Assembly (NCBI GenBank): GCA_018873225.1
Contig: JAEILZ010000001.1
Location: 5,456,001-5,520,000, forward strand
Direction: 5' to 3'
Source: [Phialemoniopsis] sp. UDSM-2020
Lineage: Eukaryota; Ascomycota; Sordariomycetes; Thyridiales; Thyridiaceae
DNA: 64,000 bases
The notes beneath the pieces were generated by a model, which saw only the letters and a program-made list of their open reading frames with translations, was not told where the DNA came from and made no database searches. Each line of letters opens with the position of its first letter. Within the stretch, counting starts at the first letter, position 1. Shown here in pieces: positions 29,446 to 41,539 of the stretch. Both the position numbers and the translations under genes were made by a program.

Positions 29446-32400
29446 TCAAGCCTCGCCTGCCCACAGGCGATCCCATACCTCCTTACACACCTCGTTCTGA
29501 ATCTTCTTCAGGAAATCATCTACCGCAATCGGCTCCATGCCCTCTACCGTCAAGATACCATTCCTCACGCCGCGCCAGCCTTCAATAGGAAGCTTGAGGT
29601 AGTCATGCTTGATACCATAAAAGTACCGACCCGTGAACTTCCGCTCGCCGCGCTCGACAGCCATGTATTCGGCCTGACACTCCTCGCAGATCATGCCCGT
29701 TGCAAATGTTATGTAGAAATACGTCGAGCGACCTCCCCAGCACCGGAACTCGGTCTCTGGGGTACAGAAACCTCCACAGGACCAATAGACTTCGCCATAG
29801 GACCGCAGGTCGCCCTCATCCGAAGGTGGGTCAGGTAGCTCGTCATCATCACTGCTCGTGTCGGTTTCATCCGAGTCCGAGTCTGAATCCGATGCGTCCC
29901 GGTCCTCGCTGTTATTTTTGGCTGTTGGTTTCTCTACACTGGCCACGGACTTCTCTTCACTGTCGCTAGACTCGCCACTCGCGGCTGCCGTGCTGTCGGC
30001 AGTATTGCTCAAGCGTGAGAACAGGGCAGACCCGACGATCCGAGCGTAGCGGCGCAGCTTTTCATCGTTCCCGAGGGCTCTGCTTAACAGGCCGAGAGCC
30101 TGAGTGAGAACCCAAAGATAGATGCCATCGTTCCACCCAACAGAATCACCGAGGCCGGTAAAACAGTCGTCGAGCAAGGACTGCATAATCTCCTGAAACC
30201 TAACCTTCGGTCCCATGATCAGGTACATGTAAGCCAAACCCATGCGTTGTCCGCTAGTAAAGCCTGCCGAAGTCCGAGGCACGTCCAAGGAGAACGGGCG
30301 TTGCGGCAGGCCGGCAAGAGATGCAATCCTTTCCGCCTTGTAGATTGGGTCACGGGACCTCCGGAACAGCTCCAGCTGTATATTCGTCATGGTGTCTACG
30401 GTCTTCTCCATCATCCAGAGTGCGGTGACCCCGGTGATGGGAAACATAAAACCGGTGACATGACTATCAAAGACCTCGTCCAGGACCTGAAGTGCTTTCT
30501 CGGGATCGCAACAGACCTCGAAGTAGATCAGGGCGAGGTCAACCCGGATGGGTGTACCCGCGTCGATGTTATCCATAAATTCCACCACTTCTTGGTAGAA
30601 CTGGACAATAAAGTCCTGTTCACCCAGTTCCGAAGCGATATCGCAGAAGAGGGCATGTCTTTCTTCGTTTTCCTCCTTATAGTTCGAGGCCAGCCAAGTG
30701 ATTCTCTCCAAAAGACTCCAGCGCTTCAAGATACGTATGTATTCGGGCTTGTCCTTACTGCTCACCACCGTCAATTCGCCGACCAGATCTTCGCCGGGTG
30801 TGATACCGTCGGGATCGACATCTTTGGCTCTGTTGTATGAATCTAGCGCTGGGCCTAGTTGGCCCAGTTTTTGTTGCACTCTGGCGCAGGTCGTATACAC
30901 CGTGCGCTTGAGCGACGAGGGAATCTCGTGCGCTGACAGCTCATCAATCGCAGCTTTGACGACCTTGTACGCTTGTTTCTTCTTCTTGCGCTGCACTAGA
31001 ATGTCGGACAGGAGACACGAACTCCTATACCATTCTTCATCGGCGGGCTGGCAGAGCTTCATTGCCTCTCTGCATATCTTCTCCGCCGGCTCCAGGTGAT
31101 CATTCTCAAGGAGAACCATTGATACGGCTCGGTAGCCACCTGCGTCGGGCTTTACATCCTTTCCAAACAGATTTAGAATGCCCAGGCTCGCTTTCTCCTC
31201 ATCGTAGTCATCCTCATCTGTCTTGTCGCTTTCGTCGTCGGCGCCACTATTATCGAACTGATCAGGCATGTTGACAGCAGCTTGTTCCATGAGTAGCTTG
31301 CCTAAGCCACTCTAGGTAGTAGGAATGTATTAGCATGGCTTCAATGCGATACTCGCTCTCGCTCAATCTCGGTCAGGTCTTGATGTGTCTCGCACATGCA
31401 ACTCACTTCCAAACACGGGAGATCTTTAGGACTGGGAAAAGGATGGTGAGACTTCTTACCGCTTTGAGGACACCCTCGAGGCGTTCCCATGCTGAGACGG
31501 CATTTTGGGAGCTTTCAGCTTCGTACAGCTCACGTAGATACCCTTTGGCCAGGTCGAGGCGGCATGTCGGAGGATCCTGGCCAACACGCTGCCACCACAA
31601 ATATGTGGATTGTTCCAGTCTTGCCTTGATTTCTGCCTTGTCCACGAGCTTCGACCATTCGCGTATCTTGTCATGTGTTCCAGTAGAATTGGCCTTTCCG
31701 TACACAATTCCGGCCTTGCCCAGCATCTCGGAGAAGCCGGTCTTATTGGACATTGTTTCAGCAAGAGAAGTGAGAACCTCTGACAGCTCCTCAGGGCTGT
31801 GTTGATCCATGTTGATTCCGAACCAGTGGCCGAGGAAACATATAGCGCAATATTTCTGCAATCCTTCGTTGATACCCGTTCGAGAAGGCTGCAGCAGCTC
31901 CGCACTAGCCAAAAAGATCTTGCGATTTGCCTCCGATGGACCCCATCGGAGAGGCGAAGACGAACTTTTGCTATCGGTGAAGAAGTGTCGCATAGATCGC
32001 TCCCTGAATCTCACTGGCCATGTTGAATCGTCGTAGACTTGGTCACGGCTGTCATCGTCATCCTGCTTTAGGTCTTGGACGGCTGTGGTTTTACTGACTT
32101 GGAGCCTTGCTAGCAATTCTGCGTCGTATGCTGGACCACCGACACTAAGGAACTTGGAGAAGAGCTCGTGGATCTCCTCGAGGTCGAATTTCTCGTCTTT
32201 TGCGAGGTATTTGATCAAGGACTGCACCTCGATGAGCGGCAAAGCCCGCCTCGCAAAGGCGACCCAGTGTAGCAAGGAGGCCGCGACATGTTGATAGGCG
32301 GCAGGCATACGGCGTTGGCACTCTGCAAGGAGGATCTCGTAAATACCATGCAGGTCCTTGGGCCACTCTTCTTTAAGGGCTCGAAGGACCGTTCCCTCAC

Positions 32401-34147
32401 GACCCAGATTATCGAGTCGGACGAGAATATGCTCGGCATACAGCAAGTCTTGGGCGCCAATCTGTTAGTACTTTCAGAAGTTATAGTTCAGGGCATACTC
32501 ACTTGGAGACGACTCTTCCACGCTGTCGGCAACCCTCTGCTTAACGTAACGACTGAATTTGCCCAAGAATTTGAGAGAATTGATCCGATTCCAGATCAGC
32601 GACTTGAAATCCTGCCGCTGCTTGTCCTTGGTTGCCTCTATTCGGACTAACTTGGCATCTGCAGGAAGATCATCCAGGCGTTCGGGTCTTGATGTTGCAA
32701 CGAGCGAGATCCTCAACTGCTTCTCCACAATGAACTTGGCCAAAAATTGCTTAAAATTAGGCCAATCGCGGAGCTCATCCAGACCATCGAATACAATGAA
32801 GAGGTGGAACTTGGATGACTTCGAGAACACGAACCCAAGAAGGTGTTCAGCAATCTCTTGCCAGCGCCGGGTATCGATGGGGAGGTCGTCCCTCGCAATC
32901 TGGGCTATCAGCTTGTCGCACGCCACACCATTGGTTTCCGCAATCTGGTTGACAGCCGTAATCATGCCGCAGAGAAGGATAGCGAAAGCGTCTTCCTGTT
33001 CGCGAAAGTAGAAGTGCGCGACGCACGTGTGCCCGGTATCGTCGTCCTTGGCCTTCTGAGCGAGCTGGTCATGTACAACCGCGGCTAAGTGGCTCTTCCC
33101 GGAGCCTGGCTCCCCAGTGATGGCGAGCATAGGACGGATGCCGTCCTCCATGCTCAGCCATGAGTCCCATTCAGGCTCTGCGAAAATCCAGCTGCATGAG
33201 TCCGGGAGCATTGTTCCCTTCAGTGCCTGGTACTCGTAATCGTCCTTAGCGACGACAGGCATGGCGTGCCGAACGCCGTTAGCAGATGGTGGCTTGTTCG
33301 CTTTTGGCTTCTCCAGAGGTTTCTCCTTCTTCTGTCCGCCGAACAGTTTGAGAAGCTTCGCGACGTCATCTCGAATGTTCTCTGTGTTTTCGTGGATAGT
33401 ATTGATGGCACGCCCGACCTGATCAAGCATTTCGGCGTGTGATCGTTGGTTTTCATCAAGTTGGGCCGTCATCTTAAGCGTTTCTTCCGTATTGCCAAGG
33501 ATAGCAAACTCGGTAGCCTGCTGAAGCTGCTCCAGCTTCTTGTTCATGCCGGCCCGCGCACCGCCAAGCTCTCCATCGTCCCCCTTGAACAGGTTCGAGA
33601 TCCACTTCTTGAAGCGGCCGAGCTCAATGTATTTGTGGGCAAACCCACACATGGTGAGAAACGAGGTGAACACCTCCATCAGGCAGTTCTGATAGCCCTT
33701 GTACTTTGGAAGTCTCGTCTCCAAGATGGTGATTCGGGCGAGAAAGCTATTCATATCGTCAAAGAAGACAATGACCATGTCGTAGTCGGCCGACACCGAT
33801 CTGCAGGCCTGAAGCATGTAGGTCAACGCCGTGCCGATGGCACTGGCCGGCGGGAAAGTTGGTGCTGCCGCCGCGATGATCTGGTTTGCACCTTTCTCCA
33901 CCAAGTCCAAGTTGGATGCGAATAGAGTCCTCAGACGGTCTACTTTGCCTTTGTCGTGCCTGAACTTGTGGAAGTTGTTCATCTGGTCGGTGCCATAGTC
34001 CAGCATGCCCTGGACATTGTCGAACCTGCGCTCCAGATCGAACCCGACGATACCCTTGTAGCTCTTGAGAGCTTCCTTCCACAAGTCTGCCACATCGCGA
34101 TTGTCGTCCTTCAACTGCTTTTGGAGGACAGCGTTGTCTCGTGCCAT
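29446..34147 (-). CDS. STAND NTPase (fungal NLR): Goodbye-NACHT-helical repeats-acidic/Cys C-terminus
   Basis: One gene of 1499 residues in three exons: 34147-32503, 32448-31460 and 31311-29446. Intron 1 has the branch site TACTAAC just before its AG, and the junctions read EESSPNLLYAEHIL and LEGVLKASGLGKLL. The N-terminal about 260 residues match the fungal STAND 'Goodbye' domain (FPPASAIGTALTYMLQACRSVSADYD). A linker leads to the NACHT domain: Walker A GEPGSGKSH near residue 345, Walker B LFIVFDGLDEL near 453, and VATSRPE near 483. A helical and TPR-like region follows (GQLGPALDSYNRAKDVDPDG). Then comes a Ser/Asp tract near residues 1325-1365 and a Cys-containing end (CGGFC...C...CEEC). Such proteins are nonself or damage sensors that oligomerise on ligand binding; the trigger is unknown. 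Confidence 0.9.
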
Positions 34148-34748
34148 GACGGGTAGATGGATCACGCCTACGGATACGGAATAGGTCGACAGTCGCTGGG
34201 GATAAGGAAGAAGATGGGCAAGAGATGGGCAGAAGTGCACAGGTCAGTCCAGCCACGGAGAGGGTGGAGTCTTGTATGGTGCCCCCTGGTCGATGTAGCG
34301 CCGTTCAACCCCTGCTAATAGACCAGCCAAAGCACGACCGCTTGGGCTCCATCAAAAGCATGCAGTCAGCAATAAGAATCAGTGACGCCAGTACTAGGGT
34401 GCCCCTGGCAAGCGCTTGTGTCGTGCATTCGTGCTCTGAATGGAAAACAATTTCAGCCCACTTTGGGACGCGTTACGCAGCATCGGGCGAACTTAGTATC
34501 GAAGCAAAGTATTCGATCAGTACGTACATGTCACAGTCACCAGGCCCTTAGATGTCATCATGCATGTATCTTCCAATCTGGCCATGTTCATCAAAGTATA
34601 TCTTGAGCGAATAGAGAGCATTGGATGCGGGGAAGCTAGGGTCAACTCCAGCAAGAACTCTGAGAACCCTGTCAGCTGAGAACAATCCATGTTGCATGCT
34701 TTTTGGATGCGCCTAAAGCTGAGATGGTCTGACTGTACTCCAAATAGC
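34148..34748. other. Intergenic, STAND promoter and pump 3' side
   Basis: No gene seen. It holds the promoter of the STAND gene and the 3' end of the MFS pump. No motif or repeat stands out. Confidence 0.4.
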
Positions 34749-36590
34749 CTACTCCAGGTCAATCGTGGCACCAGTTGGCATGTCCCCTGGGGTCGTCAAC
34801 TTCTTTTTCCTGATATCGACCCAACCCATTCCCCAGACGGTAAAGATCGATAGGCCACCAACAGCCGCTGAGATGTAATACACACGGTCGACACTGTTAG
34901 CATAAGCCTGAAGAACTCCAGGGAGGTCTTGTTCCCCAATCAGCCTTCGGAAATTGGTCGCTCCAGCGCCGACAACGGCCATGGCGTCGACTGATGGCGC
35001 GTGAACGGTGAGTTGCGCCAGCAGGCTTTGGTTGAAGACCGTGTTGCCAATTGCGAGGAATATGGCGGTCGCAAGTAATTGGGTGAACATGAGGAAGGAC
35101 ATGACAATCGCGATCTGGCTAGGCTGAACCACGGTCTGAACTGAGATCAAGGGCTGGACATATCGCAAGGTTAGCTGGGGTGTTCATCGTCTGGGCGTCT
35201 GACATGAAGAAAAGAATTAGCATCGTACCATTTGCATGCCAGTGCCGCTCCCAACACCGGCAATGATTTGATATCCGATCCATGCACCCGCTGTCGTCGA
35301 GGGCTGGAGAAGTGACAAGACTCCATTACCAACAGATGTACCTATAGCTCCAACAAGAGCATAAGGGATGGCATACCCTGTCTTCGTCACTGTCTGCTAG
35401 TCAGCTACTGCAGCGTGGGATCCCAGCACGGGAGGTCACCTACCAAGATACCCCGAAAATATTATGAAGAGCAGCTGGGCCAGGATGCTTGGCAGAAAAT
35501 GGACACCGCCGAGCATCGGGCTCATTCCCTTGACGGCTTGAAGATATATCTGGAGAAAGTATCCATTGAGGATCAGCGTTGTCATCAGCCACATCTGAGT
35601 GGCCGCACTGCTCCAGACGACAGTCTTCTTGGCGATGGACACTGGGATGAGTGCATGCTCGCCACGGCGTCGATTCCATATGGCCCAAATCGCGAAGATA
35701 GCCGCAGATCCGCAGAACAATCCGATGATAGTCGCAGACTTCCAAGGAAAATCGTGGCCGCCGTACTGGAGAGCGAGCAACAACATAATCGGCGCTGGTG
35801 CAAACAAGACAAAGCCAACCAGGTCGAGATGATGGTGTAATTGACGCAAGACGGTTAGGGGTTTCGGTTTCTTCACCTGGTCGGGTATATGGATGATGGC
35901 CATGAAAATAAACACAACACCACCAACAGGCAGGTTGATATAAAAGCACCACCTCCAACTTGCATATTCAGTGAAGGCACCTCCAATGAGGGGACCAAAC
36001 ACAACTCCCAGCTGAGATATTCCCAAGAGCATGCCCATCCATATGGTCCGTCGCGCCAGAGGCACACAGCTTGCGACGATGGTCAGAGCGCCGTTCATCA
36101 AGCCAGCACCGCCGATCCCGGCCACTGCACGGCCGATGATGAGCATCGTGGACGAGGTGGCAACGCCGCATATCAGGGAGCCGCTCTCGAACAGGAAGAA
36201 GAAGGAGAGGAATGACCACTTGGAGCTGAAACTGGTGTATACCTTGCCGGTCAGTGGCTGCAAGACGGCGTTGGCAAGCTGGTAGGCGCTGCCGTACCAC
36301 CCGACATCAGATAGCGAACGGAACTCGTCAGTGATGCTCGGAATGGCCGTGACAATAATCGAGGTATCGAGAAACATCAGGAAGGCCACTAGAGTAACAC
36401 AGATCATGACAAGCCAGAGCCGAACGCCAGTGATATAGCCGGACTCCGCATCGTCGTTCTCCTCCTTCGCTGGGTGGGTCTCGCGCTTGGTCTCGGTCGT
36501 GTTTGACTTTTCGTTTCCGCCTTCGACATCAAGTTGCTCTCGGTTTGGCTCATTTCGAGAAGACTTTGCATCTCTTGGTTGGGAATCCAT
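34749..36590 (-). CDS. MFS multidrug/toxin efflux pump, DHA2 (14-TMS) type
   Basis: A 570-residue drug:H+ antiporter. Exons are 36590-35444, 35389-35229 and 35153-34749. The first about 50 residues are a charged cytosolic tail, then TM1 with LVAFLMFLDTSIIVTAIPSI. Motif C of exporters is present as ISQLGVVFGPLIGGAF. Also present are YQLANAVLQPLTGKVY (motif D1-like), ASWRWCFYINLPVGG and the late TM pair GAIGTSVGNGVLSLL, all typical of fungal efflux pumps exporting toxins, secondary metabolites or fungicides. It diverges from a Zn2Cys6 gene, with a perfect TCCGTCGGACGGA inverted repeat between them. The substrate is unknown. Confidence 0.93.
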
Positions 36591-36730
36591 TGTCGCTTAT
36601 GTCGTAACACACACTCTGCGTGTGACGAGGTCTTCGAGTTTTGGTCCAATTCGATGAAGAGTCATACTACTGTCAGTAGTCAGTGCAGTAGGATACAGGT
36701 CGAAAAATAGCAGCCTACCTTTCATACGTC

Positions 36731-36743
36731 TATATATATATAT
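36731..36743 (-). promoter_or_regulatory. TATA tract of the pump gene
   Basis: A TATATATATATAT run lies about 140-150 bases upstream of the pump ATG at 36590 and is the likely TATA element. Confidence 0.55.
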
Positions 36744-36892
36744 CTGTCAGATGCGAGTACAAGCTCAACTCTCCCTTTTCATTTCCTGTCTTACAAAGAA
36801 TTCTGCACATATCTCCGTGCGAAGCTGTGGATCCCGGCGAAACGCGCACCCTGATTGGACGAGGGAGTAGATGGATGGGTCTTCTTTGAAAT

Positions 36893-36905
36893 TCCGTCGG
36901 ACGGA
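36893..36905. promoter_or_regulatory. TCCGTCGGACGGA inverted repeat
   Basis: A perfect inverted repeat (TCCGTC-G-GACGGA) between the efflux pump and the Zn2Cys6 gene. The outer TCCG...CGGA arms resemble the yeast pleiotropic drug-resistance element TCCGYGGA with a wider spacer. Binding by the adjacent regulator is inferred. Confidence 0.5.
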
Positions 36906-37154
36906 GTTCGTCACAAAAACCTCCACTCGTCAACCTCAAGATCCGAAGCCAGTCCCAGCGCATCCGCATGCTCTCTGAATGTAATCGGGGCTGTCGTTCC
37001 ACCATTTTACAACCAATTCGGAACTTATCTCTCCGCCCGTCGCTGCGACTGTTCGTTCAATATTTGACGAACAGCCGGCACACACCGGAATTGCATCAAC
37101 TGCACTCCGGCCCTAAGCTCATTCAAGCCACACCATCTTCGCCAGTCTGTGCAG

Positions 37155-39347
37155 ATGGAAGAAGCCATGGAGCCACCAGTCGCTGGTGAAACCCCTGCTC
37201 CGTACGGAAAATCATGTACGAACTGCGTCCGGGCTAAGTGCAAATGCTCATACACAACAAGAGGCGCCGATTGCGAAAGGTATTGTCCAGCTTTTCCTAC
37301 CATCTCTTCCTTTCCCACCTCTTATTTAATCATGTGGCTACGGTGTCGTTGACTGCTGCCATTTATCTTTCTCAATGCTGAACTCAGGGACTAGGTGCTA
37401 CCGACTCAAGAAAACATGCATCCCATCTACAAGAAAGCGGCGGGTGAGGCGGGTACCAGATGCTCGCACGGTAGGTGCCATTCGCGCGCAGGTCTACTTC
37501 CATCCTCCATCATCTGATTTCAAGACTCCTAGGTCCATATCGAGAGAAAGCTGGATGACTTGATGACGATGATGCGGAGCCAAGCTGGAGATTCTACCGC
37601 TATGAGAACACATCTTGACGATCAAAGCTCCGAGAAGGAGAAAATTGACCAAGCCACGATCACCACTTGCGAATACACCCCAGGCCATCTGGTCGTTAGG
37701 GGACTTGACAAGACCTTGTCGTCGGCCTCCCTGATGCCGAACATCTACACCATGTCCACGCCCGAGCATCAGCAGAATACGCCAGATGATGCCTTGTTGA
37801 ATTGCCCGGTCGAGCCCAACTCCGTAGCAGCGGAGGAGCGTCTTGCAAAATTTCGGCAGCATATGCTCAATTACTTCCCTTTCGTTTACATCCACGCCAG
37901 CACGACAGCCAATGAGCTCCGCAAGACTAGACCCTTCTTGTGGCTCAATATCATGGCAGTGACATGCAAGGATCCAGGTGAACAGTCCGTAATGGATGAT
38001 ACGGTCAAACGTTATATAGCACAGAGGATGATTCTAGAGTCTGGAAGGTCTCTAGATCTGTTGCTTGGCCTGATGGTGTTGATTTCTTGGTGAGAGCGGT
38101 TCAAGGATGCATTTGTCCTTGCGTCATTGTGCTGACTGACACCCTCTGCGCCACAGGACTCATCTTTATCGACGAGACAAACCATACTTGACGGTTGCTT
38201 GCAGCCTTGCTAATTCGCTCGTGTACGATCTCGGTCTAAATAAGCCTGGCGATTCGGATCTCGGCGTGTGCATCAAGTCTCGCGAGCAGGACAATCCCGA
38301 GGACAAGCCACCAGGTGCCGCTGGACAGACAATGGAAGAGAGGAGAGCAGTTCTCGCATGCTTCTATGTCACATCTATGTACTTGAACCTGCCAAACTTC
38401 TAGTACATGACGACACAGAGGCTGACTTGATGGTCTAGGATCGCCTTCACCTTTCGCAAAACAGACGGTCTGAGCTGGAATCGTCACTTGGATGAGGATG
38501 TTGAGGCTCTTTGCCGCCGAGCTGAGTGCGCTGGCGATCAAGTACTTGCGGCCCTGGTGAGAATACAGCTCGTCATTGATCAGCTACATCGATCCTCGAG
38601 CCAAAGTAATGACAAGAAGCCTCCTTTCTTCTTCCTTTCCACGCTCGAGACTAGGCTGGAGAATATCAAGTGTCAAACGCCCCCTGAAATCTTAAAGCGT
38701 GGTAAGGACAATGGCTCAATGATCATAACGCTGGATCCGCAATGCTGACACATCTAGACGCCGTCTTGAGTAAACTCTTGTATGCCAAAGTTGTAGTGCA
38801 AGAGATGGCTCTACTCCATGGCCCTACATCTTTCAACAGTCCCGACTTTGAGCGGAGTCAGCTCCTCGAAACTCATGCTCAGAACCTTGGCGACTGGTTT
38901 TCGATGTTCTTGGCCATTCCAGCCTCATCATATCTCGGAATCTCCTTTTCTGTCTGGAGTCACATGGCTCACTGCCTCATGGCTCTGTATCGCTTGACAG
39001 TCCTCAGCTATAGCGAGCCTGCGTGGGACCACCGCCACGGATTAGAGCGTCACGGCCTCGACTTATTCGACACATGTGACCGTATTGTGCGGAACTTGGA
39101 CCAAGCCCAATCTGTCAAGTCCGCTTCATGTATCATCAGATCTCTAAGGGATGGCTGGTGGTCCGAGGTGCAGACAGTTAGGCAGGAAAAGAGCAACTCA
39201 ACACAAGTGAACGAAGAAGTTGGGGTAGACTTGGGGGGTCATAACTTTTTCTTTGAAGCCATGGAAGGATCGTTTGCAGACTCGGCACCGGGGCTGAATT
39301 TTTTGAATGACGAAATGTGGTTGACGGAAGTGTTCAACATGTCATAA
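37155..39347 (+). CDS. Zn2Cys6 transcription factor
   Basis: A 610-residue zinc-cluster regulator in six exons: 37155-37279, 37395-37470, 37533-38089, 38157-38378, 38439-38701 and 38758-39347. The cluster is split by intron 1 inside the loop: CTNCVRAKCKC...CER joined to CYRLKKTC. Then come RKRRVRRVP, VHIERKLDDLMTMM (a short coiled-coil-like dimer element), and the regulatory region (LTVACSLANSLVYDLGLNKP, AFTFRKTDGLSWNRHLDEDVEAL). It is divergent from a DHA2-type efflux pump, an arrangement usual for pathway-specific control of a transporter. No biosynthetic enzymes are adjacent, so a stand-alone resistance module is as likely as a metabolite cluster remnant. Confidence 0.9.
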
Positions 39348-39626
39348 GAGCAGGAGAGCACAAAGATGGGAACAATGATACATTGATATCGCACCCTAAT
39401 GACTATGCGGCCTATATTAAAAGTTCTAAACTCAATCCCTTACAAGCAATGTTGGATGCTGTTGTAGTGACTGCTAGATGACATAGTTGATATGCCTCTG
39501 GCGTTGCGCATGAATGCCGAAAAGCCCGCACAACTATGTGGTAGAAGTAGAATGGATAGTTGGGACACAATTATTATCCTGAACCTCAGACGATCCCACC
39601 CGGAAACGCCATCGCAATGAGTTGTC

Positions 39627-41539
39627 TTAGATCAAAAGGGCGAAAGCGCCAACGAAGACCATGAGAGAGCTGATGAACTCGGCAACCTTGCCGGCGCCAG
39701 CAGTGACAACGACGGGGCTTCCGCCACCACCACCGCTGGTACCAGTGGAACCGCTCGAGCCACCCGCACCGCCAGCGCCACCAGCACCTCCAGCACCGCC
39801 AGCACCACCACCGCCGCCACCGCCGCCGCCACCACCGCCGGAAGCAGGAGGAGGTTGGACGAAGGTGACGCCGCCAGTGCAGCTGTCGCAAGCCTGGGGC
39901 TGATACACGGTGACGCTGGTCGAGACGCTGGTCTCGACGTAGGGGACAAGGCGGTAGACGACGAGGCCGGCGCAAGAGTCACCATCGCAGGAGGCCCGGA
40001 CGTATTGCCAGCCGCCGAAGCAGCCGCAAGGCTCCAGGAGGAAGACGATCTCGCCAGGGTAGGGCAGACCCTCGCACAGCTCGAACCAGTAGCCGCGGGG
40101 GTGGCAGTACTCGTGAACGCAGGGGAAGTCGGTGGGGACGGGAGTGGCGGTGGTGACAGCGGTCGTGGTGGTAGTCTCAGTGCCAGTCGCCGTGGTGTCA
40201 GTGCCAGTGCCCGTGGGGGCGGTGGTAGTGCCAGTCTCGGTCGTGGAGCCAGTGTTTGTGGCGGTGGGCACGAGCACGACATTGACGTAGATGACCAGGA
40301 GGGCATCACCGGGGACAAATTGGCGGCGGACTACCCTAGACAGGACACCGCGGTAACCACCGCAGTTCTCGTTGGGGTTACCAGGGCAGGGGGTGCCGCA
40401 CTGATCGCGGGCCACCACGGATGAACCCTCGGTGCTTGTGCCACAGTAGCAGTCCCTGTAATCAATCTGTTAGTCTCATGCAACATTTCTCACCAGAATC
40501 AAGCAAGAGACAAGACGTACTTAACGTGAACACCTGCATACGGAGAATCGGCGCATGCCAAGGTACAGAGCTCCAGAGTCATGAAATCGCTCGAGGTCTT
40601 GAAGGAGAACGAAGGGAAACCTGAAGTTGAGCCGGAGCAGCCAACCAAGGTGAAGTCACCGAGCTGCGCCGGGATGGCTCCTCCAGTTGGCTCGGGACCG
40701 GGAGTCGTGGGCTCTGGACTCGTGGGCTCAGGAGTCGTGGGCTCGGGAGATGTGGGCTCGGGAGACGTGGGTTCGGGAGTAGTCTCGGGGGGAACGGTAG
40801 TGTCAGGCGTTGTGGTTGTCGTGTCGGTTGGCGCGGTAGTAGTAGTAGTAACTTTGGGAACACACTTGCCATCGACGAGTTCCTTGGTCGAGTCGGCGGA
40901 GCAGGGCCTGCAGTTGCCAGCGATGCGCGTCTCGTCGTCGAAACACTTGTTGACACACACGCCGTTGACGAGCTCTTTGTTAGGATTTGTGTCACAGGCC
41001 ACGCAGAGGGTGCCATTGCGCACTTGGCTGTCGAGGCATCTATCGACACACTGGCCATTAACAATCTCCTTAGTAGCGTTGGCGCTGCACGGGCTGCAGA
41101 CGTTGTTGACGAGGGTCTGGTCGGGGGTGCAGTTCGGAACGCAGATGTTGTCGACAATCGTGTTGGAAGTAGTACTGCAGGCAGTGCAAACCCCGTTGGC
41201 GCCGCGAGCCTGACCAGTAGGGCAAACAGGTACGCATTGACCGGCGTTGAAGGCAGCAGGCGACGTACACGCGCAGTTACCTGTAGTTGTGTCGAGGTAA
41301 CCGCCAATAGTACTGCAATCTATGCAGGTCGTCGAGGCCGGATTAAGACCAAAGGTACCAGGACAGTCACAGCGGTCGCCATTCAGTACTAGCTGGGTGT
41401 TCGGCACCAGGGGGGTAGCTGGATCACCAGGCAGGCAGACCTGACCTGTGCAACCACCTCCGATCCCCTGATTGTGGTTGCACGCGGCGGCGGCGCCACG
41501 GAAGCCAACGGCCAGAAGAGCGATCCAACTGGCACGCAT
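39627..41539 (-). CDS. GPI-type WSC wall protein with four Cys repeats
   Basis: A 615-residue surface protein in two exons, 41539-40521 and 40455-39627. It has a signal peptide (MRASWIALLAVGFRGAAAA), a Cys-rich region, and four tandem 31-residue repeats at about 102-225. A Thr/Pro/Glu stalk of TSPEPTTPEP units follows, then a WSC domain at about 287-372 (LGDFTLVGCSG...GVHVKDCYCG...CPGNPNENCGG). Next come a Thr-rich linker, a second Cys domain (HEYCHPRGYWFELCEG...EPCGCFGGW), a Gly-rich spacer and a hydrophobic tail that looks like a GPI signal. WSC domains bind wall glycans, so an adhesin, sensor-like or wall-cohesion role is likely. No cytosolic tail follows, unlike yeast Wsc1 sensors. Confidence 0.9.
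39715..39843 (-). repeat. Gly-rich low-complexity spacer (coding)
   Basis: GGN-repeat DNA encodes runs of Gly with periodic Ala and Ser just before the GPI tail of the WSC protein. Such tracts can slip and vary in length between strains. Confidence 0.7.
40865..41236 (-). repeat. Four tandem 31-residue Cys repeats (coding)
   Basis: Four repeats of exactly 31 residues, each with four Cys in the pattern C-x3-C-x10/11-C-x2-C followed by a (K/N)E(L/I)VNG-like segment. They begin at CVPVCPTG, CVPNCTPD, CVDRCLDS and CVNKCFDD, with a fifth partial CVPK. Confidence 0.8.

Larger units (their letters stand above)
36591..37154. other. Divergent promoter, pump and Zn2Cys6 regulator
   Basis: No gene seen. 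It contains a long TATA tract on the pump side and a 13-base inverted repeat (both annotated separately). Confidence 0.5.

Noticed and set aside
29446..34240. Three separate genes (TPR-like protein, unknown middle protein, NACHT protein)
   Set aside because: Introns with proper ends and a TACTAAC branch site join the three frames in phase into one typical STAND protein.
34749..39347. Secondary-metabolite biosynthetic cluster
   Set aside because: Pump and regulator are present, but no synthase or tailoring enzyme lies between 29 and 46 kb.
39661..39903. Proline-rich plus-strand open frame
   Set aside because: It is the complement of the Gly-rich spacer of the WSC protein.
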